64,000 nt of DNA from Apostichopus japonicus (taxonomy: Eukaryota > Echinodermata > Holothuroidea > Aspidochirotida > Stichopodidae). This document shows, one piece after another, positions 42,100 to 53,979 of this stretch. Below the pieces are notes generated by a model. It worked only from the letters and a program-made list of their open reading frames with translations, made no database searches and was not told where the DNA came from. The stretch is taken from positions 42,071,111 through 42,135,110 of the forward strand of contig NC_092576.1 of the NCBI RefSeq assembly GCF_037975245.1, given 5' to 3'. The translations under genes and the position numbers were made by a program. Position 1 is the first letter of the stretch. The number at the start of each line of letters is the position of its first letter.

Positions 42100-42260
42100 T
42101 TACTGAATGCATTCGTCCAAAGAGGTAGCACCAATGTTAACGGTGGTACCTGATGGACACCCTAAACAAGACGTCGCCTTCTTGTTTGGTTGATAAGATC
42201 CAATAGAACAAAAATGACAGTCACCGTTTCTCCAGTGCCATCCTTTCTGGCATGGAACTA
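42100..42260 (-). CDS. Cysteine-rich exon, GCC2/GCC3 (ephrin-receptor-like) domain
   Basis: The minus-strand frame from the acceptor near 42260 reads VPCQKGWHWRNGDCHFCSIG, then SYQP, CLGCPSGTT and GATSLDEC. It then meets TAA at 42100-42102. The spacing C-x2-C-x2-GSYQ ... C-x2-CPxGT ... GATS-x-x-x-C is that of the GCC2/GCC3 or ephrin-receptor-like cysteine-rich module found in secreted and cell-surface proteins. Either this is the last coding exon, or CA/GTAAAT just before the stop is a donor and the gene continues. No partner exon was confirmed upstream (above 42.26 kb), so the exon may be a relic or belong to a gene with distant exons. Entry is in phase 1, typical of extracellular modules. 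Confidence 0.6.
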
Positions 42261-42269
42261 CTAGAAAAC

Positions 42270-43820
42270 CAAGAAAGTAACAACGGAGTAATACTCTGAA
42301 GTGTTTGGTTTTATATTTTTGCTGAACTTTGTACTTGTTCTAATTTCCTTTTATTGTTCAATTAAATTTGTCTCTTTTTTTCCAATGTAGGCTTAATGTG
42401 TTTACTCCATGTTTTATAAATTTAATGTAGAAGACAACTTTGGTTATTACCACATGAAGCGTTTCCATTGTCTTGACTGTGCTGTCTGCCTGTTATATTC
42501 ATATTGCTCACTTCATTAAAGAAACACAAAAAATGCATTTCATTAAGCCCCATGTTTATCATCTATACTCCGAAATGTACAAATACTAAACACAAACGTG
42601 ATGATGACAGGCAAGCGAGAAATAACAAGAAACGTAAGCTTAAGGTACTTGATACATCCACAGAAAAAAAAAAACAGTTGGAAATAAACCGGGAGGTAAA
42701 ATAACGATAAATTATATCTCTTTGGTATTTGACCTTTACGGGGTCAATGCTCATCCATCCCCCAAAGGTTTTTTTTTATCACGAAGAGCAACATCCAGCC
42801 TTCCGAGGGGAATAAAACTATTTTGTTTGCATAAAATATTTTGACAACGAAACAAGGATCGTGCAGTAATTGTTTGATTTAATAAGCTGAAGATGTGGAA
42901 CATGTTACTGATGAGACACCTGGTAGCTTGGAATTAGTCCCAAATAACATTCCAAATCATTACGTCATTGCCTCACTCGATCAATGTTTTCAGCTAATAA
43001 TGTCCCGGAGGAGTGCAATCATAGGCGATGTTTATTTGCGGTATATGTATTAAGCACTCGCCCAAGTAAAGAGAAAGAAATCTTTGAGGGCATTCAGGCA
43101 AGAGTAGCGCATTTCACATTAAAGTATCCTGTCATACTTAGATACATTACTGAGGTAAAGTACAAGGTTCTAGCAAGTGTGTGTAATATAAACGATCTAT
43201 GTATCCCTTGCCTTTGTAACCTTCACGTGATAACAGAACCAACGCTAGGTTCCGTATTGACAATGAAGAAGGGATATAAAGGCCCTGTCCTTTATAAATA
43301 CAAACATCATAGTCGATGCCTCAGCTACAAATGTTTTTTTTCTTCATATTTCTGCCTTTGTTTTATGTTTTGCCTTTATAGGATTGCTGGATCCTGATGA
43401 TGACCTATGTGAAATAAGTGCATCTTGGGAAGATTAAGGACGAGTGTGTGGACTATTACTGCACGGAATACGGATTCGCTAAACACTGCTGTGATATGTA
43501 AGTTTAATAGACCCAGATACATTGAAGTCGTAAATAAAGGTGTATTATGTACGATTGCCGTTCGTTCTATGTTAAAACAGCTTTCATGCCAACGAATTAT
43601 TCGTGAATTGAACACAGTGAGCTGCTTTAATAGGAAGTTCCGTTACTGTGCTTTCGTCTAAAATAGACACGTTGAAGTACAACTGTTTTTCAGTTGATTG
43701 ACTGCGAGGATACCGAGTTCCTCCATCACATCGTCCATTTACTTTCAAGTGTTTACCAACGATTGTTAATCGAGATAACCAGGTGTTTGCACAAAATATA
43801 TGAATCAAGTAAAACATCTT
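42270..43820. other. No gene confirmed
   Basis: A plus-strand open frame at 42984-43397 and a minus-strand frame at 43584-43823 (containing GRCDGGTRYPRS) are present, but neither has convincing splice sites or a recognised family. A short C-run and T-runs are the only other features. Confidence 0.35.
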
Positions 43821-43825
43821 CATTA

Positions 43826-44590
43826 CTAAGTACAGCTGACTTGTCGATCTATTGACTCACGGGATTCAGGATGGAAAGATGTGAATAACTGAATGTCATC
43901 AGCATAAATAACAGTTTGCATATTAGCTGAAATGATTAAATCATGCAATGGAGCTAAATACAAGGTGTAAAGTAACGGCCCCAGAACTGAGCCTTGTGGG
44001 ACTCCAGTTGCAAGCGTAACATCCTTTGACAGATTTTGATCCACAATAACACATTGGGTACGGTTTGCTAAGTATGATTTCAGCCAATACAATGGAATTC
44101 CATCAACCCCATATCTTTCATGCAAACGTGTTAAAAGTGTTTGGTGATTAATTGTGTCGAAGGCGGATGAGAAATCCAACAGGACTAGTAAAGCATCTTT
44201 ACGCTCATCAAGAGCACAGAGAAGGCTATTCTGCACATAAAGTTGAGCAGTTTCTGTGCTGTAATTTGCTCGATATGCAAATTGCATTTTCGCATAGAGA
44301 TCATTGTTTGAAAGATAATCTTGAAACTGTTTGCAAACAATACGTTCGATTAGCTTGGATAGATAAGGGAGGTTTGATATAGGTCTGTAATTTGCAAGAT
44401 TATTAGCATCAAGCTTGGGTTTTATAATATGAGGAATTATCACCGCTTGCTTCAGTGAGCATGGTAACTGACCTGAAGTTAAAGAAAGATTAACAATTTT
44501 CGTGATGACTGGTAGTAAGTCTGAAATACACTCCTTGAAGACATATGTTGGCAAAGGATTAGTGGTGTTTGTTTTTATGTAACACCCATA
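43826..44590 (-). mobile_element. Non-LTR retrotransposon fragment (CR1/Jockey-like reverse transcriptase)
   Basis: An open minus-strand frame of about 250 codons carries ordered reverse transcriptase motifs: ANNLANYRPISNLPYLSK, LLVLLDFSSAFDTINHQTLL, GVPQGSVLGPLLYTLYL and the intact catalytic box YADDIQLF. It stops shortly after ESIDRQ, so the thumb and downstream regions are missing, and the 5' end is cut near 44590. This is an internal fragment without its endonuclease or a tail. Style suggests the CR1/Jockey group, distinct from the Tx1/L1-like copy at 24 kb. No target duplications were found. Confidence 0.85.
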
Positions 44591-44599
44591 ATTAAACCT

Positions 44600-46080
44600 T
44601 GGAAACGTAAAAGTACCGTCTTTCTAATACTACCACGAGCCTTAATTATTTACAGTGTTACGTAACCTTCTTTCAAACTATACCTATGTCACATTGTGAA
44701 ATCTCAAAATTGAGGCAGCCGAACTCATTAAGATTCCATTTTCTTTTTGACTACTCCATCAAGTACAATTCGATGAAGAAGTATTTTTTACTCAAGTAGA
44801 TTGTTTTATTCTTTCCGGGTATTACTTATTGATAAGCACGTCATTCTGACATAAATTGTTTCTTCTTTAGAATTGGCAGAAGACATATCCATGAAGTGAT
44901 ACAAATTTGAAAATCTCAGCATAAAATCAAATGAGTTAAAAACAAGTATGATGGTTTAAAGTTAACTACATACCTAACAGTCCCCTAGGCAAAAAACGTA
45001 AACAATATCGACACATAGAATATGAAAACAGCGAAAGTAATGAAAACAAAGTGAAAGATTTAAAGAGGACGATGACCAATGTTGTAACAACGTCACAATT
45101 GTATATAGAGACCCGGATTCCCTCTGAAGTTTCCCAGTACACTCCCAACTTGTTTTGTGTAAACCTCGGGCAAGCAATTTCCGATGAACTGAGTGGTGTA
45201 TAATAAATCCAGCGGGATCAGAACAGGTTGTCTTCAGGAATATGTACCTGCATAAATCATCTACCAGGATCCAGCCTTCTACATGACAAAGAAGAATAAA
45301 AATCATGCAAACAGAATGCTTGGGTATTAGGCCTAGTCATTAATTATTATTGTTTGATGTTCGTGTTGGGGGCGGGTGTAACGATCATTTTCAGATATTT
45401 TGTTTTATAAATATTATTTAAATATTATCATCATTATTAGTGATGTGGATGTTTAAGAGTGGACTTATAATAAAACGGAAAAATGTTTACTAATAAGTTA
45501 CTGTTTTTTCTCCTCTAAACATTAAAACTTATTCAATCAGAATGCGTGGATTTAAGGCCTAATAATTGTACATGATTTGTTTTGGTGTGGGGGGGGGTGG
45601 GGGTGGATAATCATAACATTTAGATATTTTAGGTGTATAATAGTGGAAATCATAATTAAAAATATTTAATCTTATAATCAATTATATGTAGCATGTATAG
45701 CAGGGAATTCATTAATATGACATTTCAGTTGCTCATTAGATAGGTAAATATGCGTGTGTGTGTATGGTTCTTTTTTTCATTGTACCTTTAGTTACCGTGT
45801 GCTTGATTGGATTGTTAGAGATATATGATTGATTACTATTACTTTACCCTATTGATTGAATGATGAGAAGTTTGTGTTCACTTCGTCATTTAAACCAATA
45901 TTTTAGTGATTGTTTAGTTATGTTTGTTTCCTACATGACATTAAACCGATCACTGTTAGTGCTGTAACATAATATACTAATACTTCATCACGTTACCATG
46001 GTGACTGTTACTAGTACACTTTATAATATACCGATTTGACAGCTTGTAACATACGTTTAATACAATGAAACTTGATTCAG
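44600..46080. repeat. Gene-free; weak internal duplication
   Basis: Two related stretches begin at about 45320 (AGGCCTAGTCATTAATTATTA) and 45555 (AGGCCTAATAATTGTACATGA). Each is followed by a G-rich run and then ATCAT...TTTNAGATATTTT. This looks like an old tandem duplication of about 230 bp. No gene was seen. Confidence 0.4.
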
Positions 46081-46084
46081 TCTT

Positions 46085-46650
46085 ATGGACTAAATCACTT
46101 TAATCCACTGGGTGTATTTTTTAGTAATATTTGTTGACTACATCACTATATTCCATGCATTGCTTGATTAGTAAAATTTATTGACTACATCCCTTTAATC
46201 CACTCAGTGTATGTTAGTGATATTTGTTGACTACATCCCTTTAATCCAACAGTGTTTCTTTAGTAATATTTAACTACATCAATTTAATCCACCCATTGCA
46301 TTTTTAGTAATATTTGTTGAATACATTACTACAATCCACCCATTGCTTGATTGGTAATATTTATTGACTATATCACTCTAAACCACCCAGTGTATACTTA
46401 GTAATATGCGTTGTGTACATCCTTTCAATCCACTCAGTGTTTATTTAGTGACATTCGACTATCCACCGTCAACTTAATCCACCAATTGCATGTTTAGTAA
46501 TATTTGTTGACTACATCACTATAATCCATCCATTGCTTTATTAGTAATATTTATTGACTATATCACTTTAATCCACTCAGTGTATGTTAGTAATATTTGT
46601 TTACTACATCACTCTAATTCACCCATGTAATGTTTAATAATATAAGTTTT
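46085..46650. repeat. Minisatellite, about 11 diverged units of 46-60 bp
   Basis: Repeating words TTAGTAATATTTGTTGACTA, CATCACTTTAATCCA and CCCATTGC or CTCAGTGTAT alternate through the interval, with at least two unit subtypes (CATTGC and CAGTGTAT). Units differ by substitutions and small indels. Non-coding. Confidence 0.85.
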
Positions 46651-46659
46651 TTCAACCCA

Positions 46660-48360
46660 TTGCATATTTAGAAATATTTATTATTGTTAACTTTCATCCA
46701 ATCACTAAACGTGGTTTGCTCACTTGTCTCTACTCACCCGATATGTGAGTACTTTCTTTTTAGTACATCTCTTTCAGAAACCATTAACTGATAATCGATA
46801 CATGACCCACTGAAACAATTCTTGGTATATCACAGTTATATTTAGTTCATACGATGACGTCTCTTTCTGTTTCTTACTTTGACTACGCCACGGTGTGTTC
46901 ATTACAGTGACATGCGCTGAATTACAAAGGTCTGGGGATACTCAAGTACCACATCAGTGGTATCACGATGCTATTGCTAGTAATTACAATATTGATATAT
47001 TATTAAAACAAATATGATGAAATCATTATTATACAGGATATGTAATGATTACTTACTTGCCAACAACCAGAGCCGAGATCAAGCTTATATTGTTCATGAA
47101 ACTTAGCATAATCAGGAATCCAGAAAACTGTAAGATTAATAAAAAATACAAAGGCTTTAACGAATAAAAAATTATCAATGATGTATTAGTGAATGAAACA
47201 TTTTGAACAATACACAATAGAAACAACCATATCACGTTTTACTAAGATCTTTGTTGACGCTAGGGATGCATATTATTTATTTTCGCTAAAAATAGTTTCG
47301 GTTGTCATGGTGTCACATGTTCTTTAGAAAAGTAATTTTGGGGAGCATGGTGAAAACAGACATACTGAGAATGCATTTATAAACAAAAAAACTAAAACTG
47401 TAGATATTCCCAATATATCCCCCTCTCCGTCCAGTTCCTGGTAAGCACCCAGCTACCATGAAATATTAAATAAACTATTAATCTGTTCGACGTTACACGA
47501 TAAGATCATCACACATTTTAACAAATTTAATTTGTTGTTTTTTTTCTGCAATATTTGACCTATATTAAATAGTTGTTTAGACGTGCGAGTGATTACCATT
47601 CCGTCTTTTCTCAATTTTGACAGAATGTAACAGTCTGACATAGAAGTCAAATTTAAATAGATCGGTCTATACAGTTTGTCATCAATTTAACAATTTCAAT
47701 AGTGAACATCAATAAAAAACACCATTAACATTTCGATGAATTAGTTGACTTGTTGTAAAAGAAGTAGACATTTCACGGTTGTTACTTTATGATTAAACAG
47801 TTGACAATTCGAGAAATGTACCCAAAATGTTTGAGATTTAAATTCTGAATTTTCGGTATACAATAGCAACATTTCCAGTGTCCTACTTGAGCCACCGTAG
47901 TACCAAAAAAAAAAAAAAAACTCAGACCTGCAAACCAAATCGCTATGTCTCCTTATGTTTAAATCGCTTCCCAAGATACTGTTTTCATTACTTTTTCTAA
48001 TGACGTACGTAATCAGAAAGCCTTTCTTAAATATATTCCAGTACTGTTATCTGTATGATGGGCTCGATACACAGTTATATGTACTTGCTTAAATAATGTA
48101 GGATCGTGATGGCTTATGACAGTCTTTAATGCAACAGATTGACTTAAATCAAGAAAACCAATTTACTGAACTTGCTGCAAAGTACATTATACCCTGTACT
48201 ATACGACATCAACAAAAAAATGATATCTCCATGATTTTGTGACTCATGAATATCTGTCCATGTTGACTGCAACAGGCAATAAAGCCCAATGATCAGGCGC
48301 CCTCAGTTTGACTGAAACATCATTCAATACACGGCTATGTGAATGGTTTGAACGATGAAC
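46660..48360. other. No gene recognised
   Basis: AT-rich sequence with a poly-A run at 47906-47921. No splice-bounded coding exon was seen on either strand. Confidence 0.4.
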
Positions 48361-48369
48361 AACAGGATA

Positions 48370-48740
48370 TTGTGACGGGGTCCGGTACCGTAATAAAGTA
48401 ATAACAGTAATAGGTAATAATTCGTGACCAGTTTTATTCCTCCTCTCTCTTTCCGTTTCTCTCTTAACTGCCTTCTCCACTCCCAACTCAATCTCACGCC
48501 TAAATCAAACAAAGTAAAGAATGTCCCTCTATAGTGAGGGTCGTACACCGAATTAGACTAACAACAAGGGGACACTCTCCAGGCATGAACAAACACAATA
48601 GGCACCCGAGGTGCAGGAATTCGGCCATGCAAATACACCTTGTGACCCACGGACATGCGCAGTCGGCCGGAGAGCGCCCCCTGCAACACGGGTGGAAGAA
48701 CCACAAAACAACAAGCAATCAACAGACTGTGACAATACCC
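48370..48740. other. GC-richer island, possible solo LTR
   Basis: Composition changes abruptly at TGTGACGGGGTCCGGTACCG (48371) and reverts after CAACAGACTGTGACAATACC (about 48735). The block starts TG and could end CA, as an LTR would, and contains AATAAAG near its start. No matching 4-6 bp target duplication was found and no second copy exists in the window, so a solo LTR is only a possibility. Confidence 0.25.
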
Positions 48741-48839
48741 GCCCACCTAAAGTGCGAATGCCACTGAGCAAAATACCAAAAATACAGTTGACAATAAATC
48801 CAACAGTGTACCAATGCAAGCCCACCACCAAGATTAAAA

Positions 48840-49062
48840 AATAAACAAATAATATAACATTTAATTTAATTGTTTACACCTACAAAAATATATTAAATGT
48901 AAGCTAACACTTAACATCGTCTTTTCTTATAAATAGGTAAGACAAACAAATATATAACATTGAATTTAATTGTTTACGCATACAAAAATATATTAAATGT
49001 AAGCTAACACTTAAAATCGTATTTTCTTATAAGTAGGTAAGACAAACAAATATATAACTTTG
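48840..49062. repeat. Tandem duplication of about 112 bp
   Basis: The block containing TTTAATTGTTTACACCTAC, AAATGTAAGCTAACACTTAA and AGGTAAGACAAACAAATATA occurs twice in a row with about 10 differences. Confidence 0.85.
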
Positions 49063-49069
49063 AATAATT

Positions 49070-49940
49070 TTAATGGAAATAAACTAATTGATTAATCAAT
49101 GAGTACTTTACCTTTCACTCCCCGAGATTTCAGTGTGGATAGAGATGGTCCGACGGGTATCGATGAGGGCACCAGACAGTCAGATAGGCTATAATTAGAG
49201 AAAGAAATAGAATCAGTCATATGTCATTACCTCCTTTCTTTTTTGTACTCTTTCGGATACAGTATAAAGATTAACACATAGAATACATTACATCAATAGT
49301 TGTTCCTTCCTCTGTTATACAATCTCACACATCAGTAACGTTTTTACTGTTGTGTTTACTGTTGTGTCCAAAACTCGGGAACCGGGTACCCGAGAGCCGT
49401 TACCCGTCGGGTATACGGGTACCCGGAAAAAAAAATTACCCTGACTCGTGTATCACGATTTTCAAGAAATTAAAATATTGGATGCTATAATAAATACATT
49501 ATATTCCTCTACTGACAATGTTTTCATGTTTAAATACGTAGGTGTAAGGTAAGGTATAAAACCTTCCTCAACAATTTGTATTTGCTTTTGTTTCTTTCAT
49601 TAACTTGTTATTAACTTCATATAATTAACATTACAACTAACATCGCAATACCGCCGCTGCTTATGCTTGCTATCCACGTCTATTGGAATCAGACCATATA
49701 AATCTCCAATTTAGCTATTAAACAGTTGTTACTACTACTATTTATTATGCAGGCCCAGTGTGCGCATTAGCCGCGAGATTGCGCGATTCTCGCAATTTGA
49801 GCGCATTTGGAATAAACGATTAGTGAAAAGCCACTTGCGATTATTATTTATGAGCTATCTCGTCTATAATCCATAAACATCTCGTAAACTTCCTTGTGAG
49901 CCTTTCCTTCTATGAAATAGATGAATGAATAAATAATAAT
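49070..49940. other. No gene; GGGTACCCG-rich patch
   Basis: At 49377-49425 the sequence is dense in GGGTACC and CGGGTA words (ACCGGGTACCCGAGAG, ACGGGTACCCGG). Similar words occur near 57115-57165. Otherwise nothing was recognised. Confidence 0.4.
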
Positions 49941-49945
49941 TTCTT

Positions 49946-50248
49946 CCACGTGGTAGCCTATCACCATACTAAGTCAATGCGAAATCTAGCTAAGCCTAAC
50001 CATCTGTTTATTCGATGAAATTGTGACGCAGTTATAAGATATCCATGAAATACTTTCATTATTGCTGTAACTTTCGACCACATGGTTGCGTAACACCACA
50101 GTAGGTCAATTGGGTAATCTAGCCTAGCCATATGTTTATTAGCTGAAATTGTGACGCAGTTATACGATAGCCATGGAATTCTTTCGTTATTGCTGTTATC
50201 TTCGACCACATGGTAGCCTAGCACCACATTAAGTCAATGGGCAATCTG
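49946..50248. repeat. Tandem repeat, 2.4 units of about 130 bp
   Basis: The phrase CCACRTGGTWGC, a spacer, then CAATGGG-like and GAAATTGTGACGCAGTTATA recurs. Copies of the CCAC word start at 49946, 50078 and 50206, giving periods of 132 and 128 bp. Confidence 0.85.
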
Positions 50249-50249
50249 C

Positions 50250-50468
50250 CTAACTGTCGGTTTGCCATTTTTTTTTAAAGGTGGGATCGCTCGTAATTTC
50301 CTCGTAAATTCTGTCCTTCACACCACCCGATTCAAAAATAATATCAATACTACCCTCTACCGGTTCGTCGCTGTTGTCTCGTAATTTCTCAGCAATCCCG
50401 TATTTACGGCTAGTAAGCAATAAACGGGTTCGGTTACTTGAACGGTGGCCTTGGCGAAATTCCTGCAT
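50250..50468 (-). CDS. Hypothetical 72-residue open frame
   Basis: The minus-strand frame runs from ATG at 50468 to TAG at 50250. The product is charged (MQEFRQGHRSSNRTR at the start, VEGSIDIIFESGGVKDRIYE in the middle, FKKKWQTDS at the end), with codon use and composition more protein-like than neighbouring open frames. I recognise no family. It lies between a tandem repeat on one side and a CAGGGAG hairpin on the other. It may be a fragment of a repeat-borne gene or an exon whose acceptor is CCACAG just upstream. Confidence 0.3.
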   Translation of the reverse strand: MQEFRQGHRSSNRTRLLLTSRKYGIAEKLRDNSDEPVEGSIDIIFESGGVKDRIYEEITSDPTFKKKWQTDS

Positions 50469-50489
50469 AGTTTCTTGTCTGTGGCAGTA

Positions 50490-50517
50490 CAGGGAGTTGT
50501 TATGGAACAACTCCCTG
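50490..50517. repeat. CAGGGAG stem-loop, copy 2
   Basis: CAGGGAGTTGTT pairs perfectly with AACAACTCCCTG across an ATGG loop (12-bp stem). Confidence 0.75.
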
Positions 50518-50665
50518 GTCAGTAGTATGCTGTATTACCCGTGTTTTCGTGTGTGTTGTGTGATACAAAACTCTGTGCTTTGTTTTACGTTCAGAACTTT
50601 TCACAACTAATGGGCTGTACAGCATAGGTTACGGTCGAGCTTTGCATCAGGCGTAATAGTTTGAC

Positions 50666-50694
50666 CAGGGAGCTGCTACTCTAGCAGTTCCCTG
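50666..50694. repeat. CAGGGAG stem-loop, copy 3
   Basis: CAGGGAGCTGCTA pairs with TAGCAGTTCCCTG across a CTC loop, with one G-T wobble in a 13-bp stem. The stem extension differs from copy 2 but remains paired. Confidence 0.7.
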
Positions 50695-50699
50695 CTTTT

Positions 50700-52410
50700 A
50701 CTCTTTTAGGCCTACATGGTGAGCAGTCGAAGTCAAGAAACAGCTCAAGAAACTAATAGTTATGAACTTTATGTCTGATTCACGCTGACTGGTGTCACAA
50801 AAAGACAAACGCGAATGAGTGAAAAACATTGACTGAAGTGATTACAAAATTGGGTATCAAACGTAAAGTCAAGTCCGTCATGTGTGAACAATTGGTATTT
50901 CAGCCAATTTAGGTATTAATTATACATAGACAGAGTCACAGCTTACATTGTATTTTATATATAAATTTTAGTTATATATCAGGAGGGTAAGACAAAGCAT
51001 TTTATGTCATATACCATATATAGATAAATATGTATATTTAATTATTTTTGGACTCCTGGCAACGGGGCCCTTCAGGCGATCACAGAGCACTTGCCCTAGC
51101 TGCACCCCGTCCCTAACCGGTGCACGTAAACCCTGTCCTTGCACCCCTTTGACCCGAATTAAAAAATAACGAAACTTGAACGGAAAAGGGAAGGAAAATA
51201 CGTTGCAATAAGGGGCGGCTCCACCCTCTTTAGAAAGGATTGGCAAAAGGGGAATAAGTACATTAACAATAAACTAATAGTTATTTCCATTGAAAAGTGT
51301 CTCGCTGAGCATCGGCCGTCAAAGCAAAAAACTTTTTTTTTCTAAATCACGGCAGTGTATTGCTTTCCAGCGTACTGTACTCCCAGAATTGACTATCCTG
51401 CTTCTTGTTCCGAACGGCTCCCAACGAAATGCCAAAAAGTCGGCAACGGGGTTGGTTGGGGTGGGTTACCCAGCTCCACCATGGGGCACCTCATCTCGAC
51501 TGACTCGAATTACAACTCGAAACTTTAACTGAAATTGGATTGAATTTAAAAAATATATATACTAGCTGTCTGCATGGATCATACTTATCTATACTATTGT
51601 GTGACCATATAGGCGTACAGGCTCTATATAGTCAACCAAGAGAAACTGGGGGAAGCTTTTTTTCTTGCCACAGAAAATTAAACATCGCCCGGAAGTTCCT
51701 AGCACGATTAATTCATTTCAAACTTCGATGGCAATGAAGGACAAAGAGAACCATATAGGCCTATGCCTGACTATAAGATCATTGAACCATCACGAACAAC
51801 TCCGAATAATCTTCCATTTGCCGATTCATTACACTGGGAATAAGGGGTGGGGGTGGGGCTTTCCATTTGATCCGCAAGTATATTGAACGGTCACCACAAC
51901 AAGGGTGTATAGCTTGGGACTAGCACAGAGAGACTTGTCAACCTTGTGAACTTTTTTGGGGGTGAGATGCGGGGAGGGGGGGGAGAGTCGGCAAACTAAA
52001 ACATACAGGGTAAACAGATGGGAGGCAAGAGGTCAAAAAAGAAAGAGTGAAAGACAGATGAAGGGATGGAGGAAGAAAGTAAAGAAAATGTGGAGATGGA
52101 GGCTAGGGGTAGAGATAGATATGATATGAAAGTACAGAGAAAAAAAAACCAAGAGCAGAAAAATGGAGATCACTGGGATACTGTCAAATACACAAGAAGA
52201 ATATACAATCTAAATACTGGAATTAAATAATGCACAACATAAATACAGCTTTATGGCATCAACAAATCAAAGGGGAAGGATATAATGTTTCAAGGATGCT
52301 GGAAAATAAGACACAACAGACGATGATTATGGTTTCTGATCTATTAGGCTTCTTCTCTCTACTGCTACCAGGATGTAAGAGACCACAGGGACTCGCACAA
52401 CTCTTTAAGT
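50700..52410. other. No gene recognised
   Basis: This stretch holds a GC-richer patch at about 51050-51160 and G/A-rich purine tracts at about 51840-52150. No supported exon was found. Confidence 0.4.
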
Positions 52411-52415
52411 TGTGA

Positions 52416-52428
52416 TGACCTCTGACCC
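52416..52428 (-). promoter_or_regulatory. DR1-like nuclear receptor motif
   Basis: TGACCTCTGACCC is, on the minus strand, two AGGTCA-type half-sites in direct repeat with one base between. This is the DR1 arrangement bound by RXR, HNF4 and COUP-TF type receptors. Site function is unknown and single motifs occur by chance. Confidence 0.3.
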
Positions 52429-53284
52429 TTACTAAGCCTAACTGTTATCTTGCCAGGAAATAAATACACCAGTGCATGAGAGGAGGTGAGAGACAGGACT
52501 GATTGATCGTGTCGATAGGGGTACATGTGATTCAAGAAGATAGATGTAAAGATTAGCATCGTTTGGACACTTCAAATGGGACCCCCTCCCCACCCCCCAC
52601 ACCCTCCCCCACGTTCAAATCATATTCCCTCCTGGCAACGGAAATGAACACCAGTATAAATAAACCAATACAGATATTTATACACGCTGTGCGTGTAGGT
52701 CTATATACAATATAAAGCTGGCCATTCTCTGATTGTTACTCCTTGATTGAATTTCCCCAACCTTGCCCACCTTGACTTAGAGGGTGGCCAAGCTCCTGAT
52801 TCACAGTCATAGCTACTATCGAACAAAATGGACGAAAGCAATTTATCTCAATCTGGTGATGCAGATGTATCATTAGCTGCTAATCCAACGTTTGTGAATG
52901 TCGCACAACCTGTCAACAAAAGTCTGGGAAAAGTGCTTGCCCCTGCCATATGTATTATCTCTTTTGTTCAGGATCATGTAAATGTGGCAATTTGTATTCG
53001 TATAGTCTGAGGTTTCTCTCCCATGCTGCTCCATATCTAATCCTACTGGTGACATTGGACAGAACATTGGCAGATGGCTTCTTGAGAGGTGTTGAAGTAA
53101 CTGGATCAGGAGTATCTGTAGAGATTACATAAAACAAGAGTTACTAGATTGCAAGTATCCTGCTATAGCTTCTATGGCTGTGACTAAAAATATACCTTTT
53201 GTTTAGAACTTATCACACTTATGCAGCACTGGAAACTGACATTTCAATTTAAATGATGTCATTGAGTTTAGAGGACATTGAAGT

Positions 53285-53543
53285 TACAAGTATGTTGGTG
53301 AAACCAAGACCACCCTCAAGAAGCAGTTCTAGTCACAAGTCAATACCATGAAAATGGAGACTCCAGTAGGGGAACACTTTCAGCTCCCCAATCATACCAT
53401 TAAAGACATGTCCCAACAGGTAACTAAATTCGTAGACTTACCATCTCAGACACAGTACACCACAGCAGAGATAGAGAGAGTGGACGGCATGCCCTAGCAC
53501 CATTCAACTGAATGGGCTCAATATACAGGAAGGACACGACTAA
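53285..53543 (+). mobile_element. Penelope-like element remnant (GIY-YIG endonuclease end)
   Basis: A plus-strand translation reads YKYVGETKTTLKKQF, then a stop, then PVGEHFQLPNHTIKDMS in the same frame. After a second stop and a frameshift it reads TIQLNGLNIQEGHD followed by TAA. This order (KYVGET, PVG.HF.LPNH, GLN..EG.D) matches the C-terminal GIY-YIG nuclease module of Penelope-like retroelements. It is a dead 3' fragment; the reverse transcriptase part is absent. Confidence 0.75.
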
Positions 53544-53979
53544 CTTTATCCTGCTCCATCTCTGTATTCTGCTATAGTTTATTCGCCCTCTCTCCTTACT
53601 TAATCCTCGCTTTGTACTCCACAGTTTATCTAAATACCTCTGCTTTCACTGACTCATTTTGTTCAATACACCATTAACTTCTTTCGTTGTGTTCACCATG
53701 TCCTCTCTGTTCCAGGCTATATTGTGTCTCTTGAATTTACTGTTACTAGTCAGTTTACCTCTAAAGAAGATCCTGATAATATCAGGCCCACTTACTTTTA
53801 TAAATTCTCATACACATGTATGCTTTTTAGTGGATGAGCAATATGCTACCATCTTTTTCTTTTCTTTTGGAATTTAATGAGAATGAAATTGTATTATTTT
53901 TCTGATCACATCAGATCAGATAAGATTAGCACTGCTCTTCCAGTCTGTAATTCATGCAAGGATAAACATATAAATTTAC

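Noticed and set aside
42984-43397. 137-codon plus-strand frame
   Set aside because: No homology impression, low-complexity hydrophobic end, and it does not connect to any exon.
43584-43823. Minus-strand frame containing VNGRCDGGTRYPRSQ as an exon partner of the cysteine-rich exon
   Set aside because: No acceptor or donor in the right places; it abuts the retrotransposon fragment and could not be joined in phase.
48500-48844. Overlapping frames in the GC-richer block
   Set aside because: They exist on both strands in several frames because stops are rare in GC-richer DNA; none has a conserved motif.
52828-53010. 60-codon frame starting MDESNLSQSGDADVSL
   Set aside because: A true ATG, but no family is recognised and no donor continues it; it lies just upstream of the Penelope remnant and may be chance.
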